Shown here: positions 16,748-24,610 of the stretch, piece by piece
Layout: the number at the start of each line of letters is the position of its first letter
How positions within the stretch are numbered: the stretch's first letter is position 1
Source: Bacteroides stercorirosoris
Lineage (GTDB): Bacteria > Bacteroidota > Bacteroidia > Bacteroidales > Bacteroidaceae
Reading direction: 5' to 3'
Length of the DNA stretch: 64,000 bases
Assembly (NCBI RefSeq): GCF_900142015.1
Contig: NZ_FQZN01000004.1
Location: forward strand, 62,001-126,000
The notes under the pieces: generated by a model
The model's database searches: none
The model's input: only the letters and a program-made list of their open reading frames with translations
Told to the model about the DNA's origin: nothing
Position numbers and translations under genes: made by a program

Positions 16748-17704
16748 ATGAAAAGGAATTTCTATCTGCAACATCCGCTGATGGCGATGTACGATCCCAG
16801 AATGGAATATTTGCTGGAGAAGGAAAAGCTCAAGGGAACGGGAGCTTATTGGTTTGTAATTGAGAAACTGGCTATGTTGCCCGACTCATGCGGGGATATG
16901 AAGTATCTGCGCCCTTTCTGTAAAGACTATAAAATTTCTTTTGCCTATCTCAAAAAGATTATCTTCGGTTACGGACTTTTTGATTTTGAAGAGGACGGTT
17001 CTTTCATGCCTGCCGAACTGAATCCGATAGGCCAACGGGTGCAGGTACGGAAAGAAATAGATGGGGATGAAGATGAAAAACGAGAAGAAATTGCTCAGAT
17101 AAATACCTCAAAAACGTTTAAAAATGCATCAGAATCATCCGTTTTTGAGCCGAAAAATGACGAAAAACAGCAAAAAACATCGGAAAAAAATGACGGGAAT
17201 AATGCTGAAAATTCAGTTAAAGTGTTGAGCAATAGTGCTGTTTATGAAAAAGCGAATGCAACTAATAAAGAGAATATAAAAGATATAATAACAACATCAT
17301 CATCAAAAAAAGAAAAAGAAAAGACTGCTGTTGATGATGATGATGATTTTTCCAATGCCGAACTTCATTGTCCGTTTGCTGGACTTTATTGGTTGGATGC
17401 CACACTTCATCGTCCCCAATGCCGTATCTTAGCAGGTGAAATGCCACATCCTATCGCCTGCAATGCCACACCTCGCACCTGTTCAAGTGTGGCGTTTCCT
17501 CCGTTCAGGTGTGGCATTGCAGACGCTGAAGTATGGCATTGGAAGAGCTACCTGCACGCTTCGCTTTCATTGCCGCAACGGTCCACGGCAGTGACGGCAA
17601 AATATCTCTTTGCCGTCCAGAAGCGGACGGGGGCATACGTGTATTCCGTTCCCTGTACTCGCTGGGCAATGATATTTTCCGGATTGGAGGTATCTACCGG
17701 ATAA
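16748..17704 (+). CDS. DUF4373-like (Lin1244/Lin1753-type) protein with odd C-terminus
   Basis: Start chosen at ATG 16748, behind AAAGAAAAG; an earlier start would read through the 10-bp array. Residues 1-95 match the pattern of the DUF4373/Lin1244-Lin1753 N-terminal domain (YWFVIEKLAMLP, a KISFAYLKKIIFGYGLF helix pair), which occurs in Bacteroides and phage proteins and is often linked to replication-initiation-like genes. Residues 115-205 are low-complexity, rich in K, E, N and S, ending in a DDDDD run. From about residue 203 the frame enters the 22-bp repeat array and then overlaps the opposite gene by 157 bases, ending at 17704. That last third looks unlike ordinary coding sequence, so the gene may be truncated or fused to non-coding repeats. 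Function is unknown. Confidence 0.65.
   Translation: MKRNFYLQHPLMAMYDPRMEYLLEKEKLKGTGAYWFVIEKLAMLPDSCGDMKYLRPFCKDYKISFAYLKKIIFGYGLFDFEEDGSFMPAELNPIGQRVQVRKEIDGDEDEKREEIAQINTSKTFKNASESSVFEPKNDEKQQKTSEKNDGNNAENSVKVLSNSAVYEKANATNKENIKDIITTSSSKKEKEKTAVDDDDDFSNAELHCPFAGLYWLDATLHRPQCRILAGEMPHPIACNATPRTCSSVAFPPFRCGIADAEVWHWKSYLHASLSLPQRSTAVTAKYLFAVQKRTGAYVYSVPCTRWAMIFSGLEVSTG
17354..17540. repeat. 22-bp-period array with an internal inversion (iteron-like)
   Basis: Six forward units with core AATGCC or a close variant start at 17354, 17375, 17396, 17418, 17440 and 17462: steps of 21, 21, 22, 22 and 22. Three reverse units (GGCRTT cores) follow at 17491, 17513 and 17535, again 22 apart. The fuller unit reads AATGCCACACYTC. 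The last forward and middle reverse units form a perfect 16-bp inverted repeat: CTGCAATGCCACACCT at 17458-17473 and its complement at 17507-17522. There are no unique spacers, so this is not a CRISPR array. Spacing near two helical turns suggests cooperative protein binding. Confidence 0.9.
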
Positions 17705-19029
17705 GTGTCCGAGCCGTAGATGACGTAGGCCGGTACATTGCGTTTGTCATTGTCCGTGGCAGGCATCCAACTGAGGTGGGTGTAACCGTCAGGTTGCCGG
17801 GTGACGGTGAGGTGGGTAGGGGCTGTCGGTGGAACGTTGTCTATCCATGGCATGGCGGGTTGCAGGGCAGGAGCGGTATAGAAGTTTTCTTCCAATGCGT
17901 CGTACAGTCCTTGGGTGTTGTCCATCAGATACTTCACGCGATAGTGGGCCTGACCTGCCAGTTTATGGGCACGGGTAAAGTTCATCTGGCGTTCCACCTC
18001 GTCCAGTGTCCAGTTGCCTTCGCTGGGGTCGAGGAAGTAGATGCCTAGGCCGGGGATGATTTGGCGTCCGTTGCTTTGTTCCTGCCAGTCGAGGACAAAT
18101 GGGTAGAAATGATTACCGCGAAAGTAAAGCATGGGATATATCTGGTCTTGAATACCTTCGCCCAACCATCCTTGTGCATCCTGGTAGACTGTATGGAAAG
18201 CATTCCAACCACGGGAGGGATATCGCGAGGTATCTCGATATTTGCCTACGGGACAAGTGCTTACCTTTACCCACGGCTTCAAGGCTTTTACGCCTTTGTA
18301 GAGATGGCGGACAATTTCTGTGATGTTGTCTCTGCGCCATTGGGCGAGGTCACGGCCTTTGCCGTATTTGCGGAAGTCATACGTATCGGGAAAGCGCGGA
18401 GCATTCTCCGGGTAACGCAGATAGTCGAAGTGCATGCCGTCCACATCGTAATTGTTCACGACTTCGCGGACAAGGCTCATCAGGTATTCTTTGGTTTCCG
18501 GGTGTCCGGGGTTGAGGAAATATTCCCGTTTGTAAGGCACACAGATAGAGGCTTTCTTTTTAGTGACGGACTCTTTGCCCAAAGAGGTGACATGGCGGCG
18601 GTTGCCTAGTGGAATAGCCACCATCCAAGCATGACATTCCATTCCACGTTTGTGGCATTCTTCTACGGCAAAAGCCAGTGGGTCATAGCCCGGATCTCCA
18701 GCAGTCTTACCGGTCAGGATGGAATTGAAAGGCTCTATTTTTGAACGGTAAAGCACGTCACCCCGTGTGCGTGTCTGAAACAGGACGGTATTGAAGTTGG
18801 CGGCTTTCAGCCGGTCCAGTATCTCGATAAGTTCCGCTTTCTGCTTCCGGACACCTTCGGGCGTGGTGGCGCGGGAACGGGGCCAGTCCAGGCCATAAAC
18901 GGCGGTCACCCAGGCGGCGCGTACTTCGTATTTGGGCGGACAGGCAGGAGTTTCGCCGGGGGATGGAGATTGCGCAGCGAGAGGCAGAAGAAAAGCTGCA
19001 AATAGTATAGCAAAAAATAGCTGTTTCAT
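17548..19029 (-). CDS. Family 10-like glycosyl hydrolase (GHL10/DUF187), secreted
   Basis: The 493-residue form starts at MKQLFFAILFAAFLLPLAAQ, a clean signal peptide; a longer reading to 19206 would run into the repeat hairpin upstream and lacks any signal. After the signal, EVRAAWVTAVYGLDWP begins a TIM-barrel of the DUF187/GHL10 group, with FNTVLFQTRTRGD, VDGMHFDYLRYP and a C-terminal fibronectin-like domain (PTAPTHLTVTR to the end). These proteins resemble GH10 folds; characterised relatives are few, some acting on peptidoglycan-like or surface glycans, so the substrate is open. A paralogue lies at 26576-28081 on the other strand. Its 3' end overlaps the 3' end of the DUF4373-like gene. 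Confidence 0.88.
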   Translation of the reverse strand: MKQLFFAILFAAFLLPLAAQSPSPGETPACPPKYEVRAAWVTAVYGLDWPRSRATTPEGVRKQKAELIEILDRLKAANFNTVLFQTRTRGDVLYRSKIEPFNSILTGKTAGDPGYDPLAFAVEECHKRGMECHAWMVAIPLGNRRHVTSLGKESVTKKKASICVPYKREYFLNPGHPETKEYLMSLVREVVNNYDVDGMHFDYLRYPENAPRFPDTYDFRKYGKGRDLAQWRRDNITEIVRHLYKGVKALKPWVKVSTCPVGKYRDTSRYPSRGWNAFHTVYQDAQGWLGEGIQDQIYPMLYFRGNHFYPFVLDWQEQSNGRQIIPGLGIYFLDPSEGNWTLDEVERQMNFTRAHKLAGQAHYRVKYLMDNTQGLYDALEENFYTAPALQPAMPWIDNVPPTAPTHLTVTRQPDGYTHLSWMPATDNDKRNVPAYVIYGSDTYPVDTSNPENIIAQRVQGTEYTYAPVRFWTAKRYFAVTAVDRCGNESEACR

Positions 19030-19100
19030 GATAAAATGGTTTTGTAAATGATAATTTACCAGCGTAGCGCTGGAGCAAGGTTCTCCTTCGGCGTGCAAGT

Positions 19101-19222
19101 AATCTTTCAGACACGGATGACACGGATGACGCGGATTCTTTTTTCCTTCGGTGTGATATGCCGGTATGTATAGCGCAGCTTTAAAAATCCGCGTCATCCG
19201 TGTCATCCGCGTCTAAAAGATT
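19101..19222. repeat. Long inverted repeat built from CACGGATGA units
   Basis: The arms (19101-19137 and 19186-19222, 37 bp, about three mismatches) enclose a 48-base loop. Each arm contains consecutive copies of a 9-bp unit, ACACGGATG-ACACGGATG-ACGCGGATT. It lies in the leader or promoter region of the GHL10 gene. A structurally similar element with CACAGATTA units lies at 41359-41449. Confidence 0.9.
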
Positions 19223-19337
19223 AAAGTCCGCGTTCGTCCGCCTTATCCGCGTACCCATTCCCTCGCCGATAAATTATCATTTACTTCTTGTTTTCTGTTA
19301 TTTTTAGCGGCGAAGATAAGTAAAACACATGAGAAAG

Positions 19338-19369
19338 TTGTGCAGTTTCCTTAGAAACTGTTACATTTG
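19338..19369 (+). promoter_or_regulatory. cstA promoter with palindrome in its spacer
   Basis: TTG at 19338-19340, 21 bases, then TACATTTG at 19362-19369 match the Bacteroides consensus. The spacer contains CAGTTTC (19343-19349) and GAAACTG (19354-19360), a 7-bp palindrome with 4-base centre, placed where a repressor would block the polymerase. The ATG is 30 bases downstream. Confidence 0.6.
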
Positions 19370-19399
19370 CGACCATTAAAATTAATCAATTGACACGCC

Positions 19400-20830
19400 A
19401 TGATTACATTTACGCTTTGCCTGCTGACATTGATAGCCGGCTATTTTCTTTACGGGCGTTTCGTTGAACGGATTTTTGGTCCGGACAATCGCAAGACGCC
19501 TGCCCTGACTAAGGCTGATGGGGTGGATTACATTCCTTTGCCTACTTGGAAAATTTTCATGATACAGTTTCTCAATATTGCCGGATTGGGGCCTATTTTC
19601 GGTGCCATTATGGGAGCCAAGTTTGGAACGGCGTCCTATTTGTGGATTGTGTTCGGCAGTATCTTTGCCGGTGCCGTGCACGATTATCTGGCGGGTATGC
19701 TCTCCCTGCGTAATGGCGGCGAAAGTCTGCCGGAGATTATCGGACGTTATCTGGGGATGACCACTAAACAAGTGATGCGCGGTTTCACAGTGTTGCTGAT
19801 GATACTGGTGGGAGCTGTTTTCGTAGCCGGTCCTGCGGGATTGTTGGCCAAACTGACACCGGACTATATGGATGCCACTTTCTGGATTGTCATAGTGTTT
19901 ATCTACTATATTTTTGCCACTTTGCTGCCTGTGGATAAGATTATCGGCAAGATATATCCTCTTTTTGCCATTGCGTTGCTGTTTATGGCAGTAGGCATAT
20001 TAGTCATGCTTTATGTGAAACATCCTGTTTTGCCGGAAATTTGGGACGGGTTGCAGAATACGCATCCCGATGCTGCTGCACTCCCTATCTTTCCTATTAT
20101 GTTTGTCAGCATTGCTTGTGGGGCTATCAGTGGCTTCCATGCTACGCAAAGTCCGTTGATGGCACGTTGTATGACGAGTGAACGTCATGGTCGCCCTGTG
20201 TTCTATGGCGCTATGATTACCGAGGGTATCGTTGCTTTGATATGGGCTGCTGCCGCTACTTATTTCTTCCATGAAAATGGAATGGGTGAGAATAATGCGG
20301 CTGTAGTGGTAGATGCTATCACCAAGAATTGGCTCGGAACCGTGGGTGGCGTGCTTGCCATATTGGGTGTGATTGCCGCACCCATCACCAGTGGCGACAC
20401 TGCTTTCCGTTCTGCCCGCCTTATTGTGGCAGACTTCCTGGGAATGGAACAAAAATCCATGCGTCGCCGTTTATATATATGTATTCCGATGTTTCTTGTC
20501 GCTATCGGTCTGTTGCTTTACAGCTTGCGAGACAAAGAGGGCTTTGATATGATTTGGCGTTACTTTGCATGGACCAATCAGACGCTGTCTGTCTTTACGC
20601 TTTGGGCGATAACCGTTTATCTGGTACGTGGGAAGAAAGGATACTATTATTATGTGACCTATCTTCCGGCTGTATTTATGACGGCTGTTTGTACAACCTA
20701 TATCTGTATAGCTCCCGAAGGATTCGGTATGAGACCCGGTTTAGCTTTCGGTATTGCCATATTCTCGGCTTCGATAGCCGTAATCTGGTTTAATATCTGG
20801 TATTTTAAGACAACTAAAAAACTTCGATAA
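19400..20830 (+). CDS. cstA: Carbon starvation protein CstA, short Bacteroidetes form
   Basis: A 476-residue polytopic inner-membrane protein with at least twelve hydrophobic segments. It carries CstA-type segments such as YFLYGRFVERIFGPD at the N-terminus, QFLNIAGLGPIFGAIMGAKF near 55-74 and HDYLAGMLSLRNGG near 94-107. The E. coli protein is about 700 residues; the shorter form here is usual in Bacteroidetes. In E. coli CstA and its homologue take up pyruvate and peptides during carbon limitation; substrate here is inferred. The stop overlaps the start of the next small gene (TAATG), so the two are translationally coupled. Confidence 0.93.
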   Translation: MITFTLCLLTLIAGYFLYGRFVERIFGPDNRKTPALTKADGVDYIPLPTWKIFMIQFLNIAGLGPIFGAIMGAKFGTASYLWIVFGSIFAGAVHDYLAGMLSLRNGGESLPEIIGRYLGMTTKQVMRGFTVLLMILVGAVFVAGPAGLLAKLTPDYMDATFWIVIVFIYYIFATLLPVDKIIGKIYPLFAIALLFMAVGILVMLYVKHPVLPEIWDGLQNTHPDAAALPIFPIMFVSIACGAISGFHATQSPLMARCMTSERHGRPVFYGAMITEGIVALIWAAAATYFFHENGMGENNAAVVVDAITKNWLGTVGGVLAILGVIAAPITSGDTAFRSARLIVADFLGMEQKSMRRRLYICIPMFLVAIGLLLYSLRDKEGFDMIWRYFAWTNQTLSVFTLWAITVYLVRGKKGYYYYVTYLPAVFMTAVCTTYICIAPEGFGMRPGLAFGIAIFSASIAVIWFNIWYFKTTKKLR

Positions 20831-21069
20831 TGAAGAAATTCAAGAAATCTACAAGCATCACGATTGCTCTGCTTATTTATGTAAGTGCCACGGCTGCCTA
20901 TTTTCTGCCGCGTAACACAGTCATCAGCGATACGGAAAAGTACGTCACGGTCGGGGCGTCTTATGTGATTGTGTTAATTCTCTGGCTGGTGTTGCGCAAG
21001 AAAGAAGAGCTACAGCGGAAGCGTCGTGAAGAAGAGGAAAAGTATAATAACACCAAAAACTATAAGTAA
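20830..21069 (+). CDS. Small membrane protein coupled to cstA
   Basis: 79 residues with two membrane spans (about 10-28 and 40-58) and a highly charged tail rich in K, R and E (RKKEELQRKRREEEEK). Its ATG shares an A with the cstA stop codon, a sign of translational coupling. No known domain is recognised. A role as accessory or stabilising subunit of the transporter is an inference from the coupling alone; E. coli cstA is likewise followed by a small gene, but I see no evident similarity. Confidence 0.75.
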   Translation: MKKFKKSTSITIALLIYVSATAAYFLPRNTVISDTEKYVTVGASYVIVLILWLVLRKKEELQRKRREEEEKYNNTKNYK

Positions 21070-21071
21070 CA

Positions 21072-21557
21072 ATGAAAAAATTAGCATTACTCGTATGTCT
21101 GCTCGTAGTCACAGTGGCTGCCCAGGCACAATTTGAGAAAGGAAAGTGGATTCTGAATCCTTCTGTTTCGGGTTTAGGCCTGTCGCACAATACGGATACG
21201 GACAAGACTTCATTCGGCATGGAAGTCAAAGGAGGTGCGTTTCTGTTGGACAATGTGGCGTTGTTGATACATGCAGGTGCAGCCTGGAATAATGGTGGCT
21301 CAGATACGGACATTTATACCCTTGGTGTAGGCGGCCGTTACTATTTCAGCAAGGTGGGCGTATATCTGGGTGCTGATGTCAATGTAGACCGTTGGGACTG
21401 GGGAACAAGTGATGATACGAAGTTCTCTTTCGGTGCAGAAGCGGGGTATGCTTTCTTCCTTTCGAAGACGGTGACACTTGAACCGGCTGTATACTGGAAT
21501 GTGAACGGTGACCGTTCGGTATTCGGACTGAAAGTTGGCTTTGGATTTTATTTCTAA
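21072..21557 (+). CDS. Small outer-membrane beta-barrel protein
   Basis: 161 residues with a signal peptide ending AAQAQ, followed by about eight amphipathic strands and a terminal Phe (KVGFGFYF), the pattern of eight-stranded outer-membrane barrels (OMP_b-brl type). Length is typical. It begins three bases after the preceding stop, so cstA, the small membrane gene and this gene form one operon ending in a strong terminator. Function is unknown; such barrels are often structural or narrow pores. Confidence 0.85.
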   Translation: MKKLALLVCLLVVTVAAQAQFEKGKWILNPSVSGLGLSHNTDTDKTSFGMEVKGGAFLLDNVALLIHAGAAWNNGGSDTDIYTLGVGGRYYFSKVGVYLGADVNVDRWDWGTSDDTKFSFGAEAGYAFFLSKTVTLEPAVYWNVNGDRSVFGLKVGFGFYF

Positions 21558-21570
21558 TCATTATTTACAG

Positions 21571-21623
21571 TCAATAAAAAACGTTCCTTGCTACAAATGT
21601 AGGCAGGGGACGTTTTTTATTGA
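21571..21623. terminator. Bidirectional terminator between the cstA operon and uvrA
   Basis: TCAATAAAAAACGTTCC and GGGACGTTTTTTATTGA form a long stem with A-run and T-run on either side, serving both convergent units. Confidence 0.85.
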
Positions 21624-21671
21624 GGTACTCCTGTTATATTTCTTTCCTGTTTAACTCGTAGCTTTGTTCCC

Positions 21672-24446
21672 TTATTCGGATAACTTTTCTTGCAGGAACT
21701 GTCCCGTATAGCTTGCCGCACATTTCGCCACTTCTTCCGGTGTGCCTGCCGCAACAAGATATCCTCCCTTATCACCACCTTCCGGACCAAGGTCTATCAC
21801 ATAGTCGGCACATTTGATGACATCCATATTATGCTCGATGATGACAATGGAGTGTCCGCGCAGTATCAGTGCATCGAATGCTTCCAGCAGTTTGCGGATG
21901 TCGTGGAAGTGCAATCCCGTAGTTGGCTCGTCAAAGATGAACAGCGTGGGGTCGGCTCTTTCCTGACTCAGATAGTAAGCCAGTTTCACGCGCTGGTTCT
22001 CACCACCGGAGAGGGTGGAAGAGGACTGTCCCAGTTTGATATATCCCAGTCCTACATCTTGCAGCGGAGTGAGCTTCTTTACAATTTTCTTTTGCCCATG
22101 TTTTGTGAAGAACTCTACGGCCTGGTTGACGGTCATTTCCAGTACATCATATATATTGGCGTCGTGGAACTTCACTTCCAGAGTGTCGGCTTTGAAGCGT
22201 TTGCCGTGGCACGTTTCACATTCCAGTACAAGGTCGGCCATGAACTGCATTTCTACGGTGATGGTTCCGTCACCTTTACACTCTTCGCAACGGCCACCCT
22301 CGCTGTTGAATGAGAAGTAACCGGCACTGTACCCCATTTGTTTGGCAAGAGGTTGCTCTGCCCACAATTTACGAATTTCATCGTAAGCCTTGATGTAAGT
22401 CACCGGGTTCGAACGGCTGGATTTACCGATAGGATTCTGGTCTACGAATTCTACATTCCGCAGGTTCTGAAGATCGCCGCCGATAGAGGCGAATTCGCCC
22501 GGGCGCTCGCTGCATTCATCCAGTTCACGTTTTAGGGCACGAAAGAAGATGTCGCGTACTAATGTACTCTTTCCCGAACCGCTGACACCGGTAACCACGG
22601 TCATCACGTTCAGCGGGAAACGTACGTTCACCCCTTTCAGATTGTTCTCACGTGCACCGGTCAGTTCGATATAGTTGTTCCACGGACGGCGGTGCTCCGG
22701 AACGGGGATTTCTTCCTCGCCCAGCAGATAACGGACAGTGTAGCTCTCGCTGCCCGGCTGCAAGTCTTTCATATCTCCCTGGTAGACCACTTGCCCGCCC
22801 AGGCGTCCGGCTTTCGGACCGATATCTATGATGTAGTCCGCTGCACGGATAATCTCTTCATCATGCTCTACGATAACGACCGTATTGCCCAATTGCTGTA
22901 ACTGGCGCAACACGTGTATCAGCTTGTCGGTATCGCGGCTGTGCAGTCCGATACTTGGCTCGTCGAGGATATAGAGCGATCCCACCAGGCTGCTTCCCAG
23001 TGAAGTGGCAAGGTTGATGCGCTGGCTCTCACCACCGGAAAGCGAGTTGCTGAGGCGGTTCAGTGTCAGGTAGCCCAGACCTACATCGAGCAGGAATTGA
23101 ATGCGGCTGTTGATTTCCGTAAGGATGCGCCGGGCGACATCCGCATCGTGTTTGTCCAGTTGCAGATTATCGAAGAAGACTTTCAGTTCCGTAATCGGCA
23201 GGTCTACAAGTTCGGAAATGTTGCGTCCGCCTACCCGTACATAACCGGCTTCGGGTTTCAGACGTGTACCGTGGCATTTTGGACAGAGTGTCTTGCCACG
23301 ATAACGGGCCAGCATCACACGATATTGTATCTTATACTGGTTCTCTTGTACCATTTTGAAGAAAGCATTGATGCCCTGGAAGTAGGGAGTGCCTTCCCAC
23401 AGCATCCGGCGTTGCTCGTCCGTCAGCTCGAAATAAGGAGTGAAGATCGGGAACCCGGCTTTCTCGGCGCCACGTATCACCATATCCTTCCATTCGCCCA
23501 TCACTTCACCGCGCCAGCATACCACGGCACCGTCATAGACGGAAAGTGAACGGTTGGGCACTACCAGATGTTCGTCAATGCCGATAACCTTGCCGAAGCC
23601 TTCGCACTCCGGGCAAGCCCCGATGGGAGAGTTGAAAGAAAACATCTGGTCGTTGGGCTCTTCGAAGGTGATACCGTCTGCTTCGAATTTCGTACTGAAA
23701 CGGTATAGGCTGGTCGTTCCGTCGGGTTGATAGAAACGCAGCAGGCAAGCCCCGTCCCCCTCATACATGGCTGTCTCGGCAGAGTCTGTCAGGCGGCTTA
23801 TCGCATCTTTCTCTTTAGATGCTACCATGCGGTCTATCAGCAGGAAAACCGTATCTTGTTCTTTGGGTTGATATTCATCGATACGCATCATTTCTCCGTT
23901 CACTTCCAGGCGGTTGAAACCTTGCTTCATGTCGATGTCCAACTGCTGTTTCATCGTGCGGTTTTCCCGCTGCAATATCGGAGTCAGTACGGTGTATCTT
24001 GTTCCTTCCGGATAACTCAGCATACAGTTTACGATGTCCTCAGTGGAATGTTTTTTTACTTCCTCACCGCTTACCGGACTGAACGTCCGCCCAATGCGGG
24101 CATACAGCAGGCGCAGGTATTCGTAGATTTCCGTGGATGTGCCGACCGTAGAGCGCGGGTTACGGCTGCTTACCTTCTGCTCGATGGCGATGGCGGGCGG
24201 AATCCCCTTTATAAAGTCACATTCCGGCTTGCTCATACGTCCCAGGAACTGGCGGGCATAACTGCTCAGACTTTCTACGTAACGGCGCTGTCCCTCGGCA
24301 TACAGCGTGTCGAATGCCAGGGATGATTTACCCGACCCGGATAGTCCGGTGATGACGACAAGTCTGTTGCGGGGAATTTCTACGTCTATATTTTTCAAGT
24401 TGTTGACGCGTGCGCCTTTGATAAGTATGGAGTTGTTTTTTGTCAT
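21672..24446 (-). CDS. uvrA: Excinuclease ABC subunit A
   Basis: The 924-residue DNA-damage sensor of nucleotide excision repair. Start taken at [20 protein letters not shown] (24446); an 18-residue extension upstream is not supported by the family's usual start. Both ABC ATPase halves are complete: Walker [10 protein letters not shown] near 34 and GVSGSGKST in the second half, signatures LSGGESQRI and LSGGENQRV, and Walker B segments [10 protein letters not shown] and [10 protein letters not shown]. Cys pairs of the zinc modules are present ([32 protein letters not shown]). With UvrB it scans DNA for bulky lesions. Bacteroides genomes often have a second uvrA; which copy this is cannot be told. 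Confidence 0.96.
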   Translation of the reverse strand: MTKNNSILIKGARVNNLKNIDVEIPRNRLVVITGLSGSGKSSLAFDTLYAEGQRRYVESLSSYARQFLGRMSKPECDFIKGIPPAIAIEQKVSSRNPRSTVGTSTEIYEYLRLLYARIGRTFSPVSGEEVKKHSTEDIVNCMLSYPEGTRYTVLTPILQRENRTMKQQLDIDMKQGFNRLEVNGEMMRIDEYQPKEQDTVFLLIDRMVASKEKDAISRLTDSAETAMYEGDGACLLRFYQPDGTTSLYRFSTKFEADGITFEEPNDQMFSFNSPIGACPECEGFGKVIGIDEHLVVPNRSLSVYDGAVVCWRGEVMGEWKDMVIRGAEKAGFPIFTPYFELTDEQRRMLWEGTPYFQGINAFFKMVQENQYKIQYRVMLARYRGKTLCPKCHGTRLKPEAGYVRVGGRNISELVDLPITELKVFFDNLQLDKHDADVARRILTEINSRIQFLLDVGLGYLTLNRLSNSLSGGESQRINLATSLGSSLVGSLYILDEPSIGLHSRDTDKLIHVLRQLQQLGNTVVIVEHDEEIIRAADYIIDIGPKAGRLGGQVVYQGDMKDLQPGSESYTVRYLLGEEEIPVPEHRRPWNNYIELTGARENNLKGVNVRFPLNVMTVVTGVSGSGKSTLVRDIFFRALKRELDECSERPGEFASIGGDLQNLRNVEFVDQNPIGKSSRSNPVTYIKAYDEIRKLWAEQPLAKQMGYSAGYFSFNSEGGRCEECKGDGTITVEMQFMADLVLECETCHGKRFKADTLEVKFHDANIYDVLEMTVNQAVEFFTKHGQKKIVKKLTPLQDVGLGYIKLGQSSSTLSGGENQRVKLAYYLSQERADPTLFIFDEPTTGLHFHDIRKLLEAFDALILRGHSIVIIEHNMDVIKCADYVIDLGPEGGDKGGYLVAAGTPEEVAKCAASYTGQFLQEKLSE

Positions 24447-24610
24447 AATCAGAGTCACTAAAGTGAATTTCAAGCTACAAAGATAATCACTGTCATTCAA
24501 ATATGTATAATGATTGGCAGGTTAAGATTTGTTATACTTTTAAATACTTGCTGACATACAAGCAGGAAAAGCAGTATTTTTAGACGATTTTTTAAAAAAC
24601 AAACATCCTT

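Larger units (their letters stand above)
19030..19399. other. Intergenic region between divergent GHL10 and cstA genes
   Basis: 370 bases without a gene. It holds a small CCAGCG/CGCTGG hairpin near 19058-19073, the long repeat hairpin at 19101-19222, further degenerate TCCGCG-type units to about 19251, and the cstA promoter at 19338-19369. A TTCCTTCGGYGTG-like segment occurs twice (about 19083 and 19143). Confidence 0.8.

Noticed and set aside
17262..17447. Minus-strand frame with a His/Gln-rich run
   Set aside because: It is the reverse of the poly-Asp/Ser coding stretch and of repeat units; no start context or domain.
17354..17540. CRISPR array
   Set aside because: Units follow one another without unique spacers, are imperfect, and change orientation; no cas genes are near.
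19030..19206. 59-residue extension of the first GHL10 protein
   Set aside because: It would place the signal peptide inside the protein and translate the repeat hairpin.
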